A stretch of 64,000 bases of DNA from Neodontobutis hainanensis (GCA_024349245.1 JALDNG010000403.1:1-64000), one strand, 5' to 3'; positions 11,369 through 24,688 are shown, numbered from the stretch's first letter. Made by a program: numbers and translations. Notes: generated from the sequence alone by a model not told the origin.

Positions 11369-12602
11369 TCAAAAACATAAATCCACTAACCACGCATCAT
11401 CTTTCAGTTCGGGTATTGGTCTTTGCCTGTCATTCATAAATTCATCAATTTCTTGCCGAAGCTCATAGAATCGTTGTAAACATTTTCCACGACTTAACCA
11501 TCTAACTTGACTGAAATATATTATGTCTCAGAATCCATTTCATTCAGGAATTCTTTAAATTGTCGGTGAGAACGTGCATGCGAATGAATGTAATTCACTG
11601 TTTTGATTACTACATTCATTACATGATTCATTGATAACGTTTGGGCACATAAATTCTGTTGATGAATCAAACAGTGGATAATAAATAAATCATCTTTCTT
11701 AACACGATTTTGAATATCGTTCTTGAATTCCTTTTATCTAGTAGTAATTTCACAGCTCCTTTTTCTTTACCGATCATAGCAGGTGCGCCATCAATTGATA
11801 TTCCAGAAAGGGTATCCAAATTCATATTATTCTCATGTAAACATCTTTCGATGGCATGGAAAATATCTTCACCTTTTGTTGTATTTTCAAACTTACCATG
11901 TTTAACATTTCCTCTATTATTTGAAATGATTCATTTACGACGAACAAATATTACAAGCTGCGCTGTATCTGATATATCTGTGCTTTCATCAAATGCCAAT
12001 GAAATATTTAAAATCTTGAATTCGTTCACGTAGCTTGATGATAATTTCATTTGAAATATCGTTTATTCGACGACAAATCGTTTGCTGGGAAAGACTCAGA
12101 TTTGAAAATGATTCGCATTTGTCTGGAAAAAGAGTTTTCGCTGCAGCTTCTAAACATTCCTTTATGAATTCTCCTTCCGAAAACGCTTTCATTCTTTTTG
12201 CAATCAAAAGAGAAATAGAATAACTTGCTTTTACAATTCGGTTTGGTTGTTGTAGTGACAGACGAAACATTTTTTGTTGAGATTTTAACTGAGATTTAAA
12301 TTCTTTGTGTCTAGTTTCTTTAATCTCTTTATCGAATTTTATATAATCACAATGTTTCGTTTCGTAGTGTCTTTTAACATTGTATTCTTTGAATACAGCA
12401 ACGTGTTCTCGACAAATTAAACAGATTAGCTTTTTATTTTCGAGTATAAAAAAGTATTTTTCTTCCCACTCTTCGCTATATCTTCTGTTTTCATCTAATA
12501 TTATTCGTTTTTTAGAATGCATACTGAAATTAAAGGGGGATGAAAAATTTTTTTTCATTTTTCCGTTGAAAATAAACGTGTATATAAAAATGCTAAAACT
12601 CT

Positions 12603-12612
12603 GCGGGCCGCA
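12603..12612. repeat. subterminal GC motif, right end of hAT relic 1
   Basis: GCGGGCCGCA is repeated here in the same orientation as near the left end. It is followed by further GGGCC/GGCCC runs up to the terminal repeat. The cluster is a candidate for internal transposase-binding sites. Confidence 0.6.
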
Positions 12613-12651
12613 AAATTTTCTTAGGAGGGCCGCATGAGGCCCGCGGGCCGC

Positions 12652-12667
12652 GGGTTGGCCACCCCTG
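12652..12667 (-). repeat. hAT relic 1 right terminal inverted repeat
   Basis: GGGTTGGCCACCCCTG is the exact complement of the left terminal repeat, with no mismatch over 16 bases. Confidence 0.97.
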
Positions 12668-12675
12668 ATCTAAAT
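12668..12675. repeat. target-site duplication, right copy (ATCTAAAT)
   Basis: This is the exact second copy of the eight bases found at 10,507-10,514. It fixes the right boundary of the hAT element to the base. Confidence 0.95.
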
Positions 12676-14320
12676 ATTGTATTTAATATATAACAACATA
12701 TTAAACTGAAAAATTAAACTTCGGTGTGAAATATCATTATATATGATCGAAAAATAAAAATTATTTGTAGTTCGAGTTTTATAATCAGCGCCATTAAGGC
12801 TGATTGATTTTGTCTCACAAGCATTCTCAAGATCTTAGAATATTATAGATAACTCCTGAATTAAACCGTATTATTGAATTTCAGAAAAAAGTTGATTATA
12901 TACATCCCGAAGTATACATATTTATGATCTAAATGAGAAAATTATTCATTATTTTTTAAAATAACAATCTTAAACAAAAAATTAAGGATGTCAAATTACA
13001 TTTATTTTAATAAAACATTGAGAAAACATATAATTTGATTGTTTCAAAGGGAAAAATAATACATTTTTGAGGATTGTTCGAAAATTTATTTACTTTGTTT
13101 TATTAAACTTTAAATAATTTTAGTTTAAGAAAAAGTTAGGTTTCACGATATCATTAAACCTAACATAGGTTTATTATTATCACCAAAATGAAGATAAATT
13201 ATTTTAAAATCATTCAAAAATTTGTCAGATTTTAACTCATCAAAAGCTTTTACAAATAAAATCATTTTTATAATTTATTATTTTAAATTATTGATGAAGT
13301 GTATTATAATCAAAAAGTGTTATATATTCTGTTTTATTCAATTATTCATGTTATTTTCATTATTTATTTTACGCAAACATAATTTAAATAAAAAAATATT
13401 AGATTAGTTCTGGTTTTAGATCGTGTTTTAAAATTTAATATTTCTAATTTAATTCTAAGTTAAAAAAACAAAAAAAATAAAAATTTGTTAACCAATAGCT
13501 CATCAATCATATCAAATTTTCTATATGAGTATTTTTATATTTATATCTAATGATAGATATTCTCAGTTAATTCCTTTACTTTGAAAAAGATACATTTATC
13601 AATATAAAAAAATAAAACAACTTTTTTTTAAATTGCCTCTGAGACGTAATTAAAAGTATAACTCGATTGTTCAGAAATTTACCAAACTTAATTTATAACT
13701 CTTAAAGTATATTTATCATTTATTTGACATCGCAAATACAAATCAAAATCTGTTCGTTTATAAAATAGGTTACTTTATTCGAAACATTTACCTTATAAAG
13801 ATATTTCTAAATCTATTCTGAAAAAATGCGGAATTCGATTTATGAAATGTTATATTCAATATTTTTGGAGAGATGCTTAAATTTACGATCAACGTGTATT
13901 TATTGTTTAAAAAATCATATCACAAAGACTTTTTCAATTTTATCAAATTATCAAAATTCAAGCTTATAAAATTCTCTGGCGATTAAATTATTCATTTTAA
14001 AATTCACAGATAGCTATAAAAATATGATTCATTTATTTAATTTTAGCTCAGAAACATATTGATCAATTCATACTCAATTTTTACAATATAGGTTAGTTTT
14101 ACCTTGTTATTTATTATTTTTATAGGGATGTGATTTTTTAAATGACAATGTTTTAATTATAAGGTTTGAGGTCTATTTGTATTCAATTTAGTCAAAGAAA
14201 AATACTCTCATTATATATTATGATAAAAATCAATTATTGAAAGTAACAGAATTTAAACTTTTAAATTATTATTCATGAAAGATAAAAATAATTATTAATA
14301 TATTTTTTGAAGAACATGTA
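12676..14320. other. AT-rich DNA, no gene seen
   Basis: Only short chance-like reading frames are present. One (13,222-13,407) is rich in I, F and K in the way expected from AT-rich DNA, and I give it no meaning. I see no repeat or RNA gene. Confidence 0.55.
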
Positions 14321-14321
14321 T

Positions 14322-14575
14322 GTGTCAAACCACTCATAGTTCTTTCGAAGATTGTATTAATCTACATCGGCCGTTCCAGTCAAGCTCTAATTTCTAGGTT
14401 TCATCGTTCATCGCATTACCTTCTTTAATCACACTAAAGAAGTGTAAACCCCTTTAGTCGAGTTGCGTTGCACTCTGACTGACTTAAAACCTCATAACTC
14501 ATGGGCAATGAGAGTATATAACGCTCGAATTGGTAGTCAGATTATACTATATCATGCCAATGAGCAAGAGACAAA
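14322..14575 (+). promoter_or_regulatory. GC-raised island with TATA box and initiator-like site; possible solo LTR
   Basis: This roughly 250-base block is much less AT-rich than its flanks and has no long open frame on either strand. Near its right end lies TATATA at 14,515-14,520, followed by an initiator-like TCAG at 14,537-14,540, about the right spacing for an RNA polymerase II core promoter as found in LTRs. The block begins with TGTGTCAAACC, and LTRs start with TG. However, I could not find a matching CA end with a target duplication, so the solo-LTR idea is not proven. An unrecognised repeat remnant is the main alternative. Confidence 0.3.
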
Positions 14576-17500
14576 AATCAAGATAATAGTGACTTTTCTT
14601 TGCTATCATTTAAAAAGTAAAGAATTACCCTTGTGATATCACTATAATTTTTTATTATATTCATCAAATAAAAATTTATAAATCATATAACTATCATTTA
14701 TTTGTCTTCAAACTATCTCACAGAAACTGATTTTATTGATATTATAATTTTATACTAATGTGTTAAAACCAGAAATTATTTAAGTCAAAAACTTACAAGT
14801 TAATTAAAAGTTGAAAATTATTCTGTATATTCTGTTTAAATATTTTTATAAAAGTCTTTGAGAAGAAAATGAATGATGTAAAATTAATGCTAAATTCGAT
14901 GACAAATCTTCGACGATTTGGCGATTTTAATTTGAATTCTATTGATAGATAAATACAAAATTATTTTCTAATGTTCATAAAAACTTTTCAAATTGGAAAT
15001 AATTTCGTTACATCTTTTCCACAAGAAGAAAAAATGTGAAGAAATTCAAAAGTGGTAAATAATAAATGATGTATAATTTATAAATAATTGATTTGATGAT
15101 GTTTTTTTAAATAAATTATTTTTGTTATTACGTGATTGAAAAATAATTTCTTCAACGCTTAAAAAATAATTAAATTTCTTTTTCATGACTATCTCATAAA
15201 ATTTATCTTTTATGCTGATATACATTTTTTTCATCTATTCTTTAAGGAATTGCTTTTATTTCTTATCTTAAATATTCAACTAAATAGGTTTCCTGTTGTT
15301 AGTTCACATGCAAATATTTGTCTGAAGTCTGAAAATTATTTTGAAAATACTTGAATTTTCTTTAGAATGTTAAGAGAAGTCAAATTTATATTTTATGATT
15401 GGAAAAAATAAAAAAAATTTCACAATCATGTAAAATTATATTTCTATGATAGTTAATTTATTTTATGAAGATAATAAGTTTTCAAAAAGTTCCTTATCTA
15501 TGTTTCAGTTTTTATATATAATTTATATGGGATTTTTCCCTCTATTTTCAAGCTCTATCAGAAATAAAGGTCAATTGAAATTGACTTTATGACTTTTCTA
15601 AATTAAAATTTACTTGCTATCGAAAAAAATCATAATAACATAAATTAGTTTCATTTTTTTGTGTTTGACAAACATCCAGAAGAAAATTCAAAAATGAAAA
15701 CATTTCATTCGTATATATTCGTTTATATTGTTATATTTGTGATTTTACGTTCAAAATAAATCCTATTGGAGAACATACCATTATTCATGCATAATTAGCT
15801 TATCAAAAATTCATAACTTTTAAAAATATTAATTGAATTATAATCCAAAAATTAAGACAAATAAAGCTGCTCATTGTTCCATTTGTGTAATTTAAAAATT
15901 AATGAGATGTTAAATTTTAAGTAATTTTGATATCGACAAGAAATATAAACATTGAACTTTTATTATCGTTGAAATTAAAATCCAAAATCACATTATTTTT
16001 TCTAAATTTTGAAATATTTACTTGCTTTAATTTACTGTTTTGCTATATATAGTTGTAATTTTCTATGTATTTTTGTCATCAAACTGTGAAAATAGTCATG
16101 AGTTAAACCGAAAATTCAAAAATGTATAACACTATATTTATATATGTAGATTTAGAATTTTTTTAATTTATTATGAAGGTGAATTTGCTCATGGTCTCTG
16201 CTTATGGTATTGAATCGTTAAAGAGCTTGTAGTTATATAAGTTCAAAAATACTAATTAACTTTCAAAATATATTTTTAAAAATTAAATTTTTTTATTAGA
16301 TGTATTTTGGTTTAACTTTCTCAAGTATCTAATTTATAAAAGGAAATATTTCTCACTTACCTTTTCAAAATCTTAGATTTTTTGCATGTCATTTTAATTA
16401 TTTACGCTCTTAGTATTTTGCCAATTAATAGATTGTAAAATTATAAGTTTCCTCATTAGATAACCATAAGTAAACTATGAATTGAGATATAAATTTTTGA
16501 AAACCCAAAAAACGTCATTAAATTTGTATTCAAAATATATTATCGAATTGATACAAAATTTGCTCGAACTGATTATTTAGATGACATATAATTATTGTAA
16601 ACTTTTTAAATTTTTGAATAATGGTTATCATGAAAATTTTGGACGCATCAAATCAATGATTATTTTCTAAAACACATCTATGTTATCATTAAACCTTAAA
16701 TTTTTGTGTCATTTGTGTGTGAAAATTATTATTAAAATGTCAATGTAGTTTTGTAAAATATCAATATGTTTTGTTTTTTGACATAACTGTTTGAAGATAT
16801 ATGAAACAAATATAATGAAACTGGTTAGAAACGCTTTCAAAATATTTGGAAAATATCATAAAAACCGTTTAAACAACATTGTATGTTGTGTGATGTTGAT
16901 AAATTTTTCTTTGGGAAAATTAGTCTAATTATGATGAATAAATTTTATGGACAGATTATTTTTTGGAAAAGATGAATTTTGAAAATACAGCTTTATCATG
17001 TAAGAGATTTACATTTGAAATTTAAATTATCTGAACAGAGAGAAAATTTTATAATCGATTAAAAATATATAAGGAAACGTTAGACATAGCTTTTTAAAGT
17101 ATGTTAATTTAGTTAATCTAAGATAAATCATATTGATTGTATAAGATAAAAAAAATATAATAAATTTATTTTGTAGTAAAATTTCATGAATTAGTTACTT
17201 TGAGAAAATATAAATTATGAACATTTTTAATTACATTATAATTCGGGTTTATTGTATGATAAAATCAGCTCGTTTACATTGTTGTAAATTTACTCACTGA
17301 TATATCACATATTTAATATAACATATTTTTTTTAAAAGGAAACAGACATGGCTGATTTTATCTCATTGATATTTGAATCATTTATCTAAATTTTATGGTT
17401 ATAATTTAAAATGTATGTCATTGTTGAAAATAATTATGATATAATATAAACTTCGATGGTATGATGCCTCATATTTAAACTTATTTTAATTTAAATTTAT

Positions 17501-17590
17501 TCATCATATTTCAGTTTGCGATGTTTTAAATTGTTTGCACTCGAAATAAAACAAAGAAATAAGATGTCATAAATTGATATGATATTGATT
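14576..17590. other. AT-rich DNA, no gene seen
   Basis: No coding pattern, RNA gene or repeat family was recognised. A small hairpin at 15,564-15,590 is listed separately. The 62-codon frame at 15,046-15,234 (minus) has composition expected by chance. Confidence 0.55.
15564..15590. repeat. short stem-loop
   Basis: The arms are ataaaggtcaatt and aattgactttat; they pair over 12 bases with one bulged G and a loop of only a few bases. Its position does not link it to any gene, and a role as a terminator or binding site cannot be inferred. Confidence 0.4.
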
Positions 17591-17613
17591 GAATTTTTAA
17601 ATTTACTTTCAAA

Positions 17614-17803
17614 ATGCCAAAGAGGAAATGTGGGGAGGAATTGGCTGAAAAAATTATAAATAGTTGTATCGAGTACATTTCAAAATCTTCAAATATAATG
17701 TATGCTGGAATTATATTAGAATGAAAATGTAGAAGAAAAAGCTGATAAATCTATCCTGATTTTAAAATCAAAATATGAACCAAGAAAGCATTCATTTTTA
17801 TGA
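17614..17803 (+). pseudogene. short frameshifted coding-like reading, unknown
   Basis: From the ATG at 17,614 the plus strand reads MPKRKCGEELAEKIINSCIE and continues YISKSSNIMYAGIILE to a TGA at 17,722, 36 codons. Starting one base later (17,723) the frame reads ENVEEKADKSILILKSKYEP and RKHSFL before a TGA at 17,801. A single extra base would therefore split a 62-codon reading. The residues (charged N-terminus, cysteines, few I/N/K runs) are less biased than expected from random AT-rich DNA. I do not recognise a family. It could be a decayed small gene, an exon with the end misjudged, or chance. No neighbouring exon was found. Confidence 0.3.
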
Positions 17804-20800
17804 ATTAAATATATATTGATGAGAAAAACTGATTTAAACTATTATCATTCTTCACATTACACATAGCTTTTGAGTTAGACACACTTTAAAATTAACTCTG
17901 TTCTTAAAAAGTATTGTATAAAAACAAATAACTGACGTTTTAAGACAAAAATAATGAAATTATTTTTACAATGTGTTCCATAAAATAAATAAATATATAT
18001 AAAATAGATTTTGATGTTTAGTTGAATTATTTATCTCGTTATTTTAATTTACACTTATTTTTAGGATGAAAATACACTATCCTATTATCCTGTATCATTT
18101 GCATGATTTCGTTGTAAAATTTAATATTTTCATTCGAGGTATCATTTTATATAAATTAAAAAAATTTATAAATTCATATAATATTTCTTTATTTCACTGC
18201 TAATAAAACATAATATATGTAAATCTGGTATTAAGAGTTAATAGTCGATAATTGTGATTTATTTTCCTCTTACTTTCTAATTAAAATTTTATAAATTGTT
18301 AATTATCACTTAAATATATATTATATGTTGAATATAAATGCATCCAGGTTTAAAAAAATCATCGAAGTGAAGGAAAAACTTAATTATTATTTTTTATGGT
18401 ATTTTAACATATAAAAATATAAAATATTTTGTGAGATATGTAATATTGTAGCCAAATAATTTTATAATCTCGAATTAAATTTTTCACGCTTAAGTAACAT
18501 TGCCATTTCTATCTCAAATCATATTAAATAAATATCCGTACAATATCTAATCAAATAGCTAAAAATGAATCAATCGAGTCAGTTACAACTTATTTCAAGA
18601 TATAAGAAGATTTTGATAATAGTTAAATATAAAATTTGATTTTCCTTGGTCATTTTATTATTTGATGTGCGACTATCAATTAGTTATCTTTTAAATACCA
18701 CTGGTACGCAACTTTATAAATTTATGGAACTATGAAAAAAAGTGTTCTGTTGAGCTGTTTGAAAAAAATAGCCCATAGGAAATGATAGTTCAATCATTAT
18801 CTGATGATGAAGACAATAAAAAATATAAATCATCTTTATTATTCTTTGAAACATAAGAGTGTTAACAAAATATTATATTTTACTTCTACCTAATCAACGG
18901 TTTAAAAACCTTTATAAAATGGCCTAAAAACCTTAAATTATTTTGACATTAACAATAGAAGTAACAATCTTCATAGGACTATGTTTTTATATTTTCAAAA
19001 TGTTTCAGTCTTTCGATACTTTTCACTTAAAAACGAAATTATTTTATGAAAATCATCTTGTTTTAATATTTACTCATCAGGTGTAAGATATTCAGACGTT
19101 TTTATAGCTTTAAACTCCTTCCAACTGATATGATTTTGTTTTACTTCATTCACTATATCGATACGGCATATATATGGTCAAAGATATATGTTTTTAATAT
19201 TTTAAGCTATGATTTGTATCTGAACATTTTCAACATTTTTTTATTTTCATTTAAAATCTCAGAGAGTAAATCGAAATTATTTAAACAATACCAATTTACG
19301 ATCGTAACACACACTTATTTTTTATGTTAACAATGTTGTATTTTTTCATTATTATTGAACAGATTCTTCCAATGATGTTTTCCTGATTTTTAACAGAGAA
19401 TATACTTGTGTATCGACAATGTCTAGAATAAATTCTATATTCAAAAAGGCGAAGAATAATTCATTTATGAAATTTTCGAATTTATAACATTAAATTTCAT
19501 TATAGTTAAAAAATTTAATTTTATGATACTTTATTATCCTTTGGTTGTACAGTCTTTAAGGAATCGTTTCAACGATTACCATTTAACTCAAGAAATATTG
19601 ATGATAAACTCATGATACTTTTGACATGAATTAAATGTGGTAATCTTATCAAATATTTTGTTTAAACATTGTCTTCATACAAAAATTCTGTTTTTCATAA
19701 AGAAAACTCCATAAAAATTTTATAACAAATGTAAAATATAACCTCAAACAATTTAAAATTGTTGAACATATTTTCCATAACTTGATATCTGAATGATTCA
19801 TAATCAATTATACTTGTATTAAATACTTCTCCCTGCCTTCAAATAATTTTGACACCTTTACGATCTTTTTGTATTATATGTTAAATTTCAGTCATTTTCA
19901 ATGAACATTTTCATATTAATTGAATTTAGGTGATAAGAATTATTCTACATAATATCAAATGTTTTTTCTGGAACCTATATGTGTTTATTATATTAGATAA
20001 TACTTCAGTTTCAAGGTTTCTTAACGAACATTCCTTATTAATACGATTATAATAAAAATTCTTAAAAGTCATTACATTCAGTTACATAAATTGTCTCCTC
20101 ATTACATGATTTTTAAATTATATATAATCATTTATCGTACTATTGTCGAATATAACCCTTACGTAAAACTTTTTAAATCTATTAAAATTAAGCTTAAGGT
20201 ATACAAAAATCTGATTTTTTATAATAATAATTTGAATTTTTAACTTTCATGTTTAAACTTATCTACTGATGGCATGGCAGATGCCACCAAAATTAATATA
20301 TTATAAAATAAATAATAATACCTTTAAAAAAGCTAATATATTGTATTTTATTTTACACATAGTTTACATTCGAACCAAACAAATTATTTTTAAAATTCTC
20401 AAATTTCTCCTTGTTTCATTACGTGTCAAATCTCCATTTATTTTTAATAACATATAATTTTAAATCAACATTAGAAAATTTGAAAATGTGTTTCTCATCG
20501 TTGATCTTCACTGATGAATTTGTTGTCTTTTAAGAATTTTATTCTGTTTTTAATCATATTTAATAAGAAAAAATTATTATTCGATTAGGTCATGGTATAT
20601 TTATTCATAATCCATTTTCAAAATAACATTTTTTTCTATAAAAATGAGGATTGAGGATTTTATTTTTATATTTTACCATTCAAAATATAATGTTGTTTTA
20701 AAAATTTATTTGAATAAAAAATTTTATGTGTCTTATAAATAGTTGAGATAAATAAATAGAAATTTTAACATTATGACAAGAATATCCTTTTCTTTGCATT

Positions 20801-23800
20801 TATTCATTTTAGTTCCTAAGGAGATTATAAGAATACTTTAAGTTTGATCTGATTTTATATGTGGAAAAAGCAAGTTTAGAAATTTATTTATAATCTTTTT
20901 TTGTTTATAATGATGATATAATCATGCCTGAATATTAAAAATGTTTCTATTTTGTTATATTCACACAAGGCTTTATGTGTATCACCTTATTAGATCTGAA
21001 AAACATTTATAATCACATTGATAAATTTTCTTTCCTTAATGTCCAGTTCGAAAAATTTTTAAGAACTGATAAAGCATAAATATTACCAACGCTGATTCCA
21101 TTAAAGCGATATACATGATAATATTAAAGATAATTAAAAATGTTCGATGACAATATTTGAAGTTTATTCTCTACGGATATATCGTTCAATTAATATAATT
21201 ATTTATCTAAAAAGTATTATGATGCAATTTTAATGTAAAAATAGTATTTGAAAGTGCCGTAAAAGGATAGGGAGAATAGTTCGTTAACTGCACTTAAATT
21301 TTTCAGGATGTTTGATATCTAATACTATTTTTTCCATTTATCTTGTGACTAAATAATAAGTATATGATTCCAATGTTAACAATTTGTAATTTATCTTATA
21401 AATCGATTATGAAATTCATTTAACAAGATCATATATTACATTTTATAACGGTTATCATTGAATGGTTGAAGTCATTTTATTTATTTTTTTATCTTTCAAA
21501 GATGATTAGTTATTAATGAAGTTGGTTATGGTGATAATTTCTAATTTTGATTTAATTAATTTTTATCAAAATATTTCTGTCAAATATGTTAAAATCATAG
21601 TTTAATATAGATATTTCATTAGTTTTCTTAACGTTTTAATCCATATTAGTATTGTTAAAAAATAGTAAGTGAATTTGAAAAAAGGATAAATTTTCCACAT
21701 TTTTATAATTTTGTCTGATAATCCTATTCAAAACTATCATAAAAATATCCTAAATTTATTTTCTAAAAGACAATTATTTTCATTACTTCGATGATAGTTG
21801 TTTTTGCCAATTTATAATTTTAAAACTCAAATCGACGAATGAAATACCTTCTGCTTTAAACTACTTAATAGATGAAATGATAGAATAATTTTTATTTTTT
21901 TAAATCATGTGCATTAAAAATACTAAATATTTTAAAATTAGTAATTTCATATTTTAACCTACAGGTTTATTTCTGGATTTAATAATCAGGTATGTTTGAT
22001 TATTCTTTTTCATAACTTTTGAATATTTCTGTTGAGGAAAAATTTTATAATAGTTTTCGTGGTATGTATAATTAAATACTCTTTTTTCTAAAAGTCAGAT
22101 TTTATATGCAATGGAATCAAATTCAAGATTAAATTTTATTTATAAAGAAAATGAAGCAAATAAATTTATATATTATTTTTAAATTCTGTTAAAAAATAAA
22201 AAAAAGTCTTTTCATCAAAAAAAATCAAAATAAAAATCGTTTTTTTAAATTTTGATTTCATAATAATAAGATTTAAAACAGAAAATGACTAAAAATGAAA
22301 TTTTTCTCAATAAGTAAATTTTAAAGTAAAAATATTGACGAAATATTTAATTTATCGGTTCTCAATAAAGAGTAAACGTTTATAATTGATATATATGATA
22401 ATTAATATTAATTTTTGTCCTTTATATAAAATTTTTTTATTATCAAAATTCTGATAAAGAATATTTTCATGTTCTAATTTACAAAAATGTTCAGAGTTTA
22501 ACAATTATATTATTTTTAACGTAAGAATGCGAAGTTTAATCTTTAATTTATAAAAGCGACTGCGCAAATTTTAATCAAGATTAATTCTAATTTATGAGCT
22601 TACTTTTTATGACTTTCGTATCACTTTATATTTATTTAATTATTAAAATTAGTAAGCCTACTAAGTCATTATCAATGAATTTAAAACGGTTTTTTAAAAT
22701 CATTAATACTGATCAAATTAAAATAATATCTTATTCCTGAAAGTCAAATCTAAATAAAAAATCAAAATTTCACAAAAATATTTTTTTCTTTATACAATGC
22801 ACATTATATCTCTTATTTGAAAATCAATGACTATCAGGCTAAAATAAAAACGAAATTAGACTTCTTAAATAAATGGATGGTACTAATATTTAAGCACGTT
22901 AAATTCTAGCATATCTTAACACTATGTATTTATTGATGATTAATTTGGAACACAATTTTATATTGTAGTAATGTATATCTTAATTTATTCAGGTCGAATA
23001 AAAGTAAATTTTTATTTTTTGAAAATATATAATGCGAAATTATTCAGCCTTAAAATTCATATGGAAATTGATCTTATCAATACAAACTGAGTTATTAATA
23101 GTTAAATTTAATCAAATCTTATATTTGAATAACTTCAATATGATATATATTTTGGAGAATATTTTTAAAAAATAACTTGTTAAATTTAAAATTAGCAAAA
23201 ATTTGTTGATTAATGAATTGATAATTTTTTAAATGCCTCTTTTTGATGGATTAAGTCAAAATTTGACATGTCGTGCAGGTATAAAAATGCAAGAAAATAT
23301 GATTTATTAAGATTTATTAATCTTTTAAAGTTATTAGATAGAAAACTACTAACCGAATGGATGATTAAAAGCTTTTATATCATCTATGAATTTGACAGAG
23401 ACCAGTGATCTTATAATTTTTTTAATTTAAACTTAAATGCCTTATTCAGATGATTAATAACCTATTTCTCGCCTTTTAACTACATTGTCATCATAGATAC
23501 GTCCATGATGTCGATATCATATTTGAGAACATCGCTAGTTTCTCAAATGTATTTTCATAAAGAAACTGTCAAGAAATTTACTTTGTATAAAATGACACCT
23601 ACGATTGTATGGTTATTGAAAATAACCTCAATATCTTTCAAACATTTTTTTTATTTATTTTTTGAAAGGCTTTTGAAGATTCTTTTTAGCTTATAGATAT
23701 TCAGCATGGAATAGCTAAATAAAACATATATATTACAAAAATTGAAGAAAATTTACTTCTCTCTTTATGGAAAAGACTATTAAAATTAAATTTGGCAAAA

Positions 23801-24688
23801 ATTTGAATTTAACTTAATTTCTCATTTTAAGGCTTATTTTGAGGTTAAAATGCATATGGTAGAATAGAAAAATCATTCACTGGCTAAAACCCAGCTGCTA
23901 AGGAAGAAAAATAAGATTATATTTGTATGCTTAAATATATTTCAAAAAATCATCAAATTTAGTTTCATCAGTTTCATGGAATATTATAAATCAGATTTGT
24001 TTGAGTGATGATGCACAAGATTTTCTTCATACAAAATTGTATATGTAATTTTTGACTAATTATTTATTTTATGAAACACTTAATATTACAAAAATTTTGA
24101 TCAATAATAATAAAATGTATTAATGGCACAAAAACAATAAGGCTGAATGAATTATATATCTTGATAAATTTACCTAACGTTCAAGTCTTAATTTCGAAAA
24201 TTACAAATGAGCAAAAAGTTAACACTTGGTTGATATGAATAAAAATTGTATTTAAGACGGTCATATTAATAAAAAAATATATCAATTTAATAATTTCACA
24301 GCATCAACAAACGTGAGAAATAAGTTGACTTTATTAGGTCAAAAAATTTTAGTTAAAAATACTTCAAAAAACCGATTATTTATATGCTTTGAACTATATT
24401 AAAATATAAACTTGTGACATTGTGTAAATTATGAGATAATTCTTTCTCAGAATAATGAAGATACGAATTTTACCAATTTTAGTATTATTTAAAAATTCTT
24501 TATGTTCAATAATCACTCTCCATTACTAGTACACCAGTTAATATAGAAAGTTTATTTATGGGAGAATATTTTTTGTTATTATTTTTAATAAAAAAATGAA
24601 TTAATATTTTACTTTAACTAGTTTAAGAGAACATGCACAGATTGTGAGAAAAACGTTGTGCGAAAAAGTAAATTAACATAATACGCTT
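17804..24688. other. long AT-rich stretch, no gene seen
   Basis: No protein or RNA gene was recognised. Frames of 60-66 codons (19,130-19,330, 20,269-20,457 and 23,505-23,696, all plus) are rich in I, F, K and Y, have no recognisable motif and fit chance at this base composition. A possible second copy of the hairpin repeat from 637-659 lies near 21,771-21,813. Confidence 0.5.
21723..21813 (+). repeat. possible old copy of the 600-673 repeat
   Basis: The text 'ttcattacttcgatgatagttgtttttgcca' region aligns with 638-672: about two thirds of the bases match over 35 positions, and most differences are transitions. Both are preceded by 'ttcaaaact'. The match is short, and the AT-rich background raises the chance level. 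Confidence 0.25.

Larger units (their letters stand above)
10717..12558 (-). pseudogene. hAT transposase pseudogene with BED-like zinc finger
   Basis: This is the decayed cut-and-paste transposase. The N-terminal piece (11,989-12,558) has LICLICREHVAVFKEYNVKR followed by HYETKH, a C-x2-C...H-x4-H finger. The better start is probably the internal Met at 12,522, as relatives begin just before 'KK....DENR.F..EW'. One base is missing near 12,003. The next frame gives LAFDESTDISDTAQL (first catalytic Asp), a stop, then GISIDGAPAMIGKEKGAV (second Asp). Further pieces are VNYIHSHARSHRQFKEF, then after a shift VRWLSRGKCLQRFYELRQEI, then QGKDNLIVDAFNHIKEFQRK. The C-terminal piece (10,717-10,968) reads NLRNLAQKVVSAFGSTYICE and continues FFSKMKFTKHKSRSSLTDENL, the hAT dimerisation domain. 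The closest known relatives are the GTF2IRD2/ZBED/EPM2AIP1-like group of hAT-derived proteins. Confidence 0.95.
10515..12667 (-). mobile_element. hAT DNA transposon, full length but dead (hAT relic 1)
   Basis: The element is 2,153 bp long, has perfect 16 bp terminal inverted repeats (CAGGGGTGGCCAACCC and its complement) and is flanked by a perfect 8 bp duplication, ATCTAAAT. The CAGGGGTG start resembles termini of the hobo/Charlie/Tip100 part of the hAT superfamily. Inside, on the minus strand, lies a single transposase reading, from a BED-like zinc finger to the C-terminal dimerisation domain. It is interrupted by frameshifts and stops. Both ends carry the GC-rich motif GCGGGCCGCA, unlike anything else in the window. 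No other copy of its ends was seen here. Confidence 0.97.

Noticed and set aside
11710..12033. 107-codon plus-strand frame, with further plus-strand frames at 12,035-12,223 and 12,380-12,637
   Set aside because: These are antisense shadows of the hAT transposase, whose minus-strand reading has clear family motifs over the same bases.
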